Below are positions 19,931 through 22,587 of a stretch of DNA of 22,587 nucleotides, piece by piece (the first letter of the stretch is position 1; every line of letters starts with the position of its first letter). The notes below the pieces were generated by a model that saw only the letters and a list, made by a program, of their open reading frames with translations, made no database searches and had not been told where the DNA came from. A program made the translations under genes and the position numbers. This DNA comes from a virus. The stretch lies in the IMG/VR virus record IMGVR_UViG_3300025132_000335, positions 1 through 22,587 of that record, one strand, 5' to 3'.

Positions 19931-21942
19931 TATCCAAGTAATCCTCCAGGTCTTTGTTGTTGTATTATTTCAGATTGTACTGCTACAGATATAAGACGGC
20001 CAAGTTCTCTACCTCTATCTTCATCACCTTCTACATTAGAACCAGAAGCATCTACATTTACAACAACATTTGTTCCACCACCTAGATCGTGATTTGGAAT
20101 AATATTTCCAGAAGATGCAGGTGTAAACATTTCTGGGCCACGTTCTCCAACTATATAACTCTTACCTTTACTAACAGGGCCACCTGCTGCTCTGCCAGGA
20201 AAACCAGGAAATATACTTGTTAGCAATGAGTTAACACCAAATTGAATAAGTGATCTTTGAATCTGTGTAAATACACTACGAGCAACATCACCAAGAGTTC
20301 TAGTTCCTTGTATTGCACCTTCTATAGCATCAACAAGACCTGTTTCTACAGTTGATGCAATACTCGCATATAATGAATCTATTTTTACTTGTGCTTGCCT
20401 TAATCTATCAGCTTCTATAATTCTGTCTTTATCAGTTTTAAGTAATTCTTTATTTGTTTTTAATTGTTCTTGTAAACTAAATTTTCTGATTTCTAAAAGC
20501 ATTATTTTGTCAGTATATGTTTTTGAAGATGCTTTTTCCGCTTCAAGAATTTTACTGACTGAATCTAGTTCGTTTTGAAGTCCTATTTCTACGTTTTTAG
20601 CTGACAATTCAAATAATGATATTTGTTTAGCTAATGCAGGATTTAAACCATCTCGCCTAAGTTCTAATATTCTTTTCTCCATCTCAAACTGTGCAAAAGT
20701 AGTAGCTTTTAATTGGTTATGCTCTACTGCTATTTCTTTATCTATTCTCATTCCTGCTTCTTTTTCTGCTCGTATTTTTATATTACTTTTTAAAATTTTC
20801 TCCTCTATTGCTAATCTTTTTGCTTCGGCTCTACCTTGTTCCGTCATAAGATAGTTAGTTTCAAAACCATTTACAGTTACACTTCTATCTAAAACTGATT
20901 GTGCTTGCCTATTTTGAGCTAATGATTTTACTAAAGGATTATCGCTTCCCAACTGTGACTGTGCTTTACTTAAATCTCCCCCTGCAAAACTAAATACTTT
21001 ATTTAAAATATTTGCTAATCCTGCTTGAATTTTTAAGAATTGAGCAGCCATACCTCCTGTTATTAATTTCATAGTTTCAGCAAATTCTCTTAATGCTCTT
21101 ACTCCGTCATTACCAATAACTTTTGCTGTTTCTTTTGTAATCTCAGCCAACGCAGCTTGTTTTCCTTCTAATTGTTCTATTAGTTTTATTTCGGCTGCTC
21201 TGGAACTATTTATAATTTTTAACTTTTCAATACTTTGATCTATATTTGCATTGGCAGGACTAAGAGCATCTCCCAACTCAACCATGCCATCTCTAAGATT
21301 AGTGACCATTTGCAATCCTGCGGTTGCAACAAGACCTCCTGCAAAGCCTCCCATCTGACCACCAACTTTTGTTCCTAAAAAGCCACCACCAAAACCAGCA
21401 ATACCTCCAGCTATTCCTTGTCCGAACAACAACGGAAACGCACCAGAAATAGCTCCGCTTGTAAATGCTGCTTTATTGCTTCTGTTATTAAATTTATCTA
21501 GCCTAGTTGCTTGAGCCTGTACTTTATTATTTGTAATCTGTGCTTTTGTATTTTTTATTATCTGAGTTGTTTCTCGACCTATTGCTTGAGATTGTTTATT
21601 TGATGCTGCTAAAGCTAATTTATGTTCTTTGGTACCAATTTTTAAATTTTTTGAATAGTCCTCTAAAGCGTCTGCTGCTGCTATTTGTTGATTAGTAGTT
21701 TTACCAAAAGCTCCTGTAGATTTATTAACAGCTTGAACAAGATCATCCATATCTTGTTTATATTTTTTAATTTCTTTACGAAGCCCTTTTCCTCCTTTCC
21801 CTCCAATATTGCGAGGGTTCATTATATCTACACCACGAATTTTATCTATACTTGCACTTAACTCATTTACTTTCGTTTTTAATCTATCAAGACCAGACTG
21901 ACCTTTTACTCTTAAATTTATATTTACTCCGTAATCAGCCAC
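19930..21942 (-). CDS. H: Tail tape measure protein H
   Basis: This encodes 670 residues starting with GTG (21940-21942). The N-terminal 150 residues are helical and charged (VKGQSGLDRLKTKVNELSASIDKI). Residues about 155-210 are glycine/alanine-rich and hydrophobic (AAFTSGAISGAFPLLFGQGIAGGIAGFGGGFLGTKVGG), the membrane-active region typical of tape measures. About 240-560 is a long, coiled-coil-rich rod. The C-terminus carries RSVFTQIQRSLIQFGVNSLL and the strongly conserved RAAGGPVSKGKSYIVGERGPEMFTP box of lambda-type tape measures. If the usual figure of about 0.15 nm per residue holds, the tail would be near 100 nm, shorter than lambda's; this is an estimate. It follows the chaperone pair and precedes M, as in lambda. 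Confidence 0.9.
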   Translation of the reverse strand: MADYGVNINLRVKGQSGLDRLKTKVNELSASIDKIRGVDIMNPRNIGGKGGKGLRKEIKKYKQDMDDLVQAVNKSTGAFGKTTNQQIAAADALEDYSKNLKIGTKEHKLALAASNKQSQAIGRETTQIIKNTKAQITNNKVQAQATRLDKFNNRSNKAAFTSGAISGAFPLLFGQGIAGGIAGFGGGFLGTKVGGQMGGFAGGLVATAGLQMVTNLRDGMVELGDALSPANANIDQSIEKLKIINSSRAAEIKLIEQLEGKQAALAEITKETAKVIGNDGVRALREFAETMKLITGGMAAQFLKIQAGLANILNKVFSFAGGDLSKAQSQLGSDNPLVKSLAQNRQAQSVLDRSVTVNGFETNYLMTEQGRAEAKRLAIEEKILKSNIKIRAEKEAGMRIDKEIAVEHNQLKATTFAQFEMEKRILELRRDGLNPALAKQISLFELSAKNVEIGLQNELDSVSKILEAEKASSKTYTDKIMLLEIRKFSLQEQLKTNKELLKTDKDRIIEADRLRQAQVKIDSLYASIASTVETGLVDAIEGAIQGTRTLGDVARSVFTQIQRSLIQFGVNSLLTSIFPGFPGRAAGGPVSKGKSYIVGERGPEMFTPASSGNIIPNHDLGGGTNVVVNVDASGSNVEGDEDRGRELGRLISVAVQSEIIQQQRPGGLLG

Positions 21943-21976
21943 AGAAATAACAAAACTTTATTTTAGTGTACCGCTT

Positions 21977-22141
21977 TTAGCGTTTTCTTGCTTGTGATTT
22001 ATTCTTTGCATCTTCATACGCTTTATCTTCGTATTCTTTCTTTAACTCATAGTAAGCAAGCCAATTTATATATTCTTCCTGCGTTAATTTATTAGTAAGT
22101 TCTTGAATAGTCATTCCTAGCTCTGAAGCTAAGAAAAACAT
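21977..22141 (-). CDS. Tail assembly chaperone T-like segment, probably made as a frameshifted G-T fusion
   Basis: This frame, lying +1 to the G-like gene, encodes FMFFLASELGMTIQELTNKL then TQEEYINWLAYYELKKEYEDKAYEDAKNKSQARKR. ASELGMTI.EL and E(E/F)..W.AYY.L are hallmarks of the T-type part of lambda-like chaperones. The frame stays open upstream to 22165 (just after an in-frame TAA at 22168-22166), and the residues encoded before the first ATG (22141), VRNDWFF, also look conserved, so this part is probably reached by ribosomes shifting from the G-like gene. Independent initiation at ATG 22141 (54 residues) or ATG 22114 (45 residues) cannot be excluded. In lambda the G-T fusion bridges the tape measure and major tail protein. 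Confidence 0.7.
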   Translation of the reverse strand: MFFLASELGMTIQELTNKLTQEEYINWLAYYELKKEYEDKAYEDAKNKSQARKR

Positions 22142-22157
22142 AAAAAACCAATCGTTT

Positions 22158-22511
22158 CTAACTTTTTAAATCTGCCTTCGCTTCCTCCAACTTATATTCA
22201 GAACCAGAGTTTAACATCGCAAGTTGAATATCTTGCAAAGTAGCTGCATTTACTTCTCTTCGTAATGAAGCCTTATGACCATCTTGAAATAATCGTTTAC
22301 CATCTTTATCTAATGCTTTTGTAATCATAAGATCCAAAGCAAAATCATCATTAGTTCCACTATTTCCAGATTTCGCAACAATCGCTTCTCTCTCTGCAAT
22401 AGTTAATGGATTCCAGTAAATTTCTAAAACTGTTTCTTCTTCCTTTTTTAATTCATACAAATATTTTTGGCTTACACCAAATTTGTTTTTGAGAAGTTCT
22501 ATTGCTTCCAT
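22158..22511 (-). CDS. Tail assembly chaperone, G-like
   Basis: This encodes 117 residues. The start (MEAIELLKNKFGVSQKYLYELKKEEETVLEIYWNPLTIAEREAI) and later KALDKDGKRLFQDGHKASLRREVNAATLQDIQLAML follow the usual pattern of phage tail chaperones ('...Y.RPLT..ER......D..G..LF...D...LR......L..I...IL'). Its position directly before the T-like frame and the tape measure, together with the slippery end KADLKS, identify it as the lambda G equivalent. Lambda G coats the tape measure during tail assembly and is absent from the virion. A sigma70-like promoter may lie just upstream; no Shine-Dalgarno sequence is visible. Confidence 0.85.
   Translation of the reverse strand: MEAIELLKNKFGVSQKYLYELKKEEETVLEIYWNPLTIAEREAIVAKSGNSGTNDDFALDLMITKALDKDGKRLFQDGHKASLRREVNAATLQDIQLAMLNSGSEYKLEEAKADLKS
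22161..22170 (-). promoter_or_regulatory. Putative +1 frameshift site (TTTAAAAAGT)
   Basis: In the G-like frame the sequence is GAT TTA AAA AGT TAG. A lysine tRNA on AAA (22166-22164) can slip one base forward onto AAA (22165-22163) with full pairing, entering the T-like frame one codon before the stop. The same stretch contains T TTA AAA, a canonical -1 heptamer, but the -1 frame ends after about ten unrelated residues. A -2 slip would need pairing on TAA and is poor. Confidence 0.5.
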
Positions 22512-22533
22512 AAATTTATTAGATTGCTATTCT

Positions 22534-22564
22534 ATTATACTAGGCGTTTGCTGAAAATTGACAA
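22534..22564 (-). promoter_or_regulatory. Candidate sigma70-type promoter before the chaperone gene
   Basis: Reading leftward, TTGTCA (22564-22559) and a perfect TATAAT (22539-22534) are separated by 19 bp. The alternative TAGTAT two bases... earlier gives a 16-bp spacer. Transcription would begin near 22527, about 16 nt before the chaperone ATG. The perfect -10 box in an otherwise gene-packed operon makes it worth noting; the long spacer lowers confidence. Confidence 0.4.
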
Positions 22565-22587
22565 GATATTATTCCAATGAAATGACT
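22540..22587 (-). CDS. Possible end of the upstream tail gene (partial)
   Basis: One minus-strand frame is open from the right edge to a TAG at 22542-22540 and encodes SHFIGIISCQFSANA. In lambda order the gene before G is the major tail tube protein, and a beta-strand ending of this kind would suit it. A second frame is also open over this short distance (ending ...SKRLV), so the choice is uncertain. Confidence 0.3.
   Translation of the reverse strand, partial: SHFIGIISCQFSANA

Noticed and set aside
1-22587. tRNA genes, attachment sites or integrase
   Set aside because: No cloverleaf-like segment, tyrosine/serine recombinase motif or direct-repeat boundary was recognised.

Overview
The window is AT-rich phage DNA dominated by one very long, tightly packed minus-strand operon. 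It reads in the order of the lambda tail genes: G/T-type assembly chaperones (22511-21977), tape measure H (21942-19930), M, L, K, I and the tail-tip protein J (ends 14044), then an unusually large battery of fibre and appendage proteins (14016-4559). This indicates a siphovirus-type (long non-contractile tail) marine phage. Several small proteins on the left, and the style of the fibre repeats, resemble families I remember from marine picocyanobacterial phages. My best inference is therefore a cyanophage of Prochlorococcus or Synechococcus, or a related uncultured marine phage. No integrase, capsid, terminase, photosynthesis or host gene lies in the window.

Layout from left to right. (a) 1-430 is the C-terminal end of a plus-strand replication-type ATPase/helicase. 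(b) 431-668 has no convincing gene but carries seven copies of TGGGACAA/TTGTCCCA in both orientations, an iteron- or operator-like cluster. (c) 669-1233 holds two coupled plus-strand genes, the first probably a ribbon-helix-helix DNA-binding protein. (d) 1638-1199 holds two small minus-strand genes of unknown function; the second converges on and overlaps gene c2. (e) 1706-3511 is a plus-strand operon with a small membrane protein and three secreted proteins, two of them partly paralogous; the third lacks a sensible start codon. (f) 4526-3546 is the end of the minus operon: a one-TM protein, a 53-residue zinc-ribbon protein and a 205-residue tail-anchored protein. (g) 14016-4559 is the fibre region. 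It contains a small fibre protein, an S74 self-cleaving fibre protein, a duplicated two-gene cassette (fibre plus a roughly 60-residue partner), a small BppU-like protein, a collagen-linker protein and two large repeat-rich fibres of 605 and 865 residues, the latter with a C1q-like domain. (h) 22587-14044 is the lambda-type tail shaft and tip module.

How the genes probably work together: G and the frameshifted G-T product chaperone H; M, L, K, I and J build the tail tip initiator; the fibre genes decorate the tip for host recognition. The left plus-strand genes look like replication and control functions (helicase, repeat cluster, RHH protein) next to a secreted/membrane accessory module of unknown role. 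The main points of interest are the repeat cluster beside the replication gene, a likely +1 frameshift in the G-T chaperone pair, an L protein without its Fe-S cysteines, the duplicated fibre cassette, and the accessory module with its start-less third secreted gene. Genes not obvious from ordinary length cut-offs are at 1477-1638, 4150-4311, 11188-11367 and 21977-22141.
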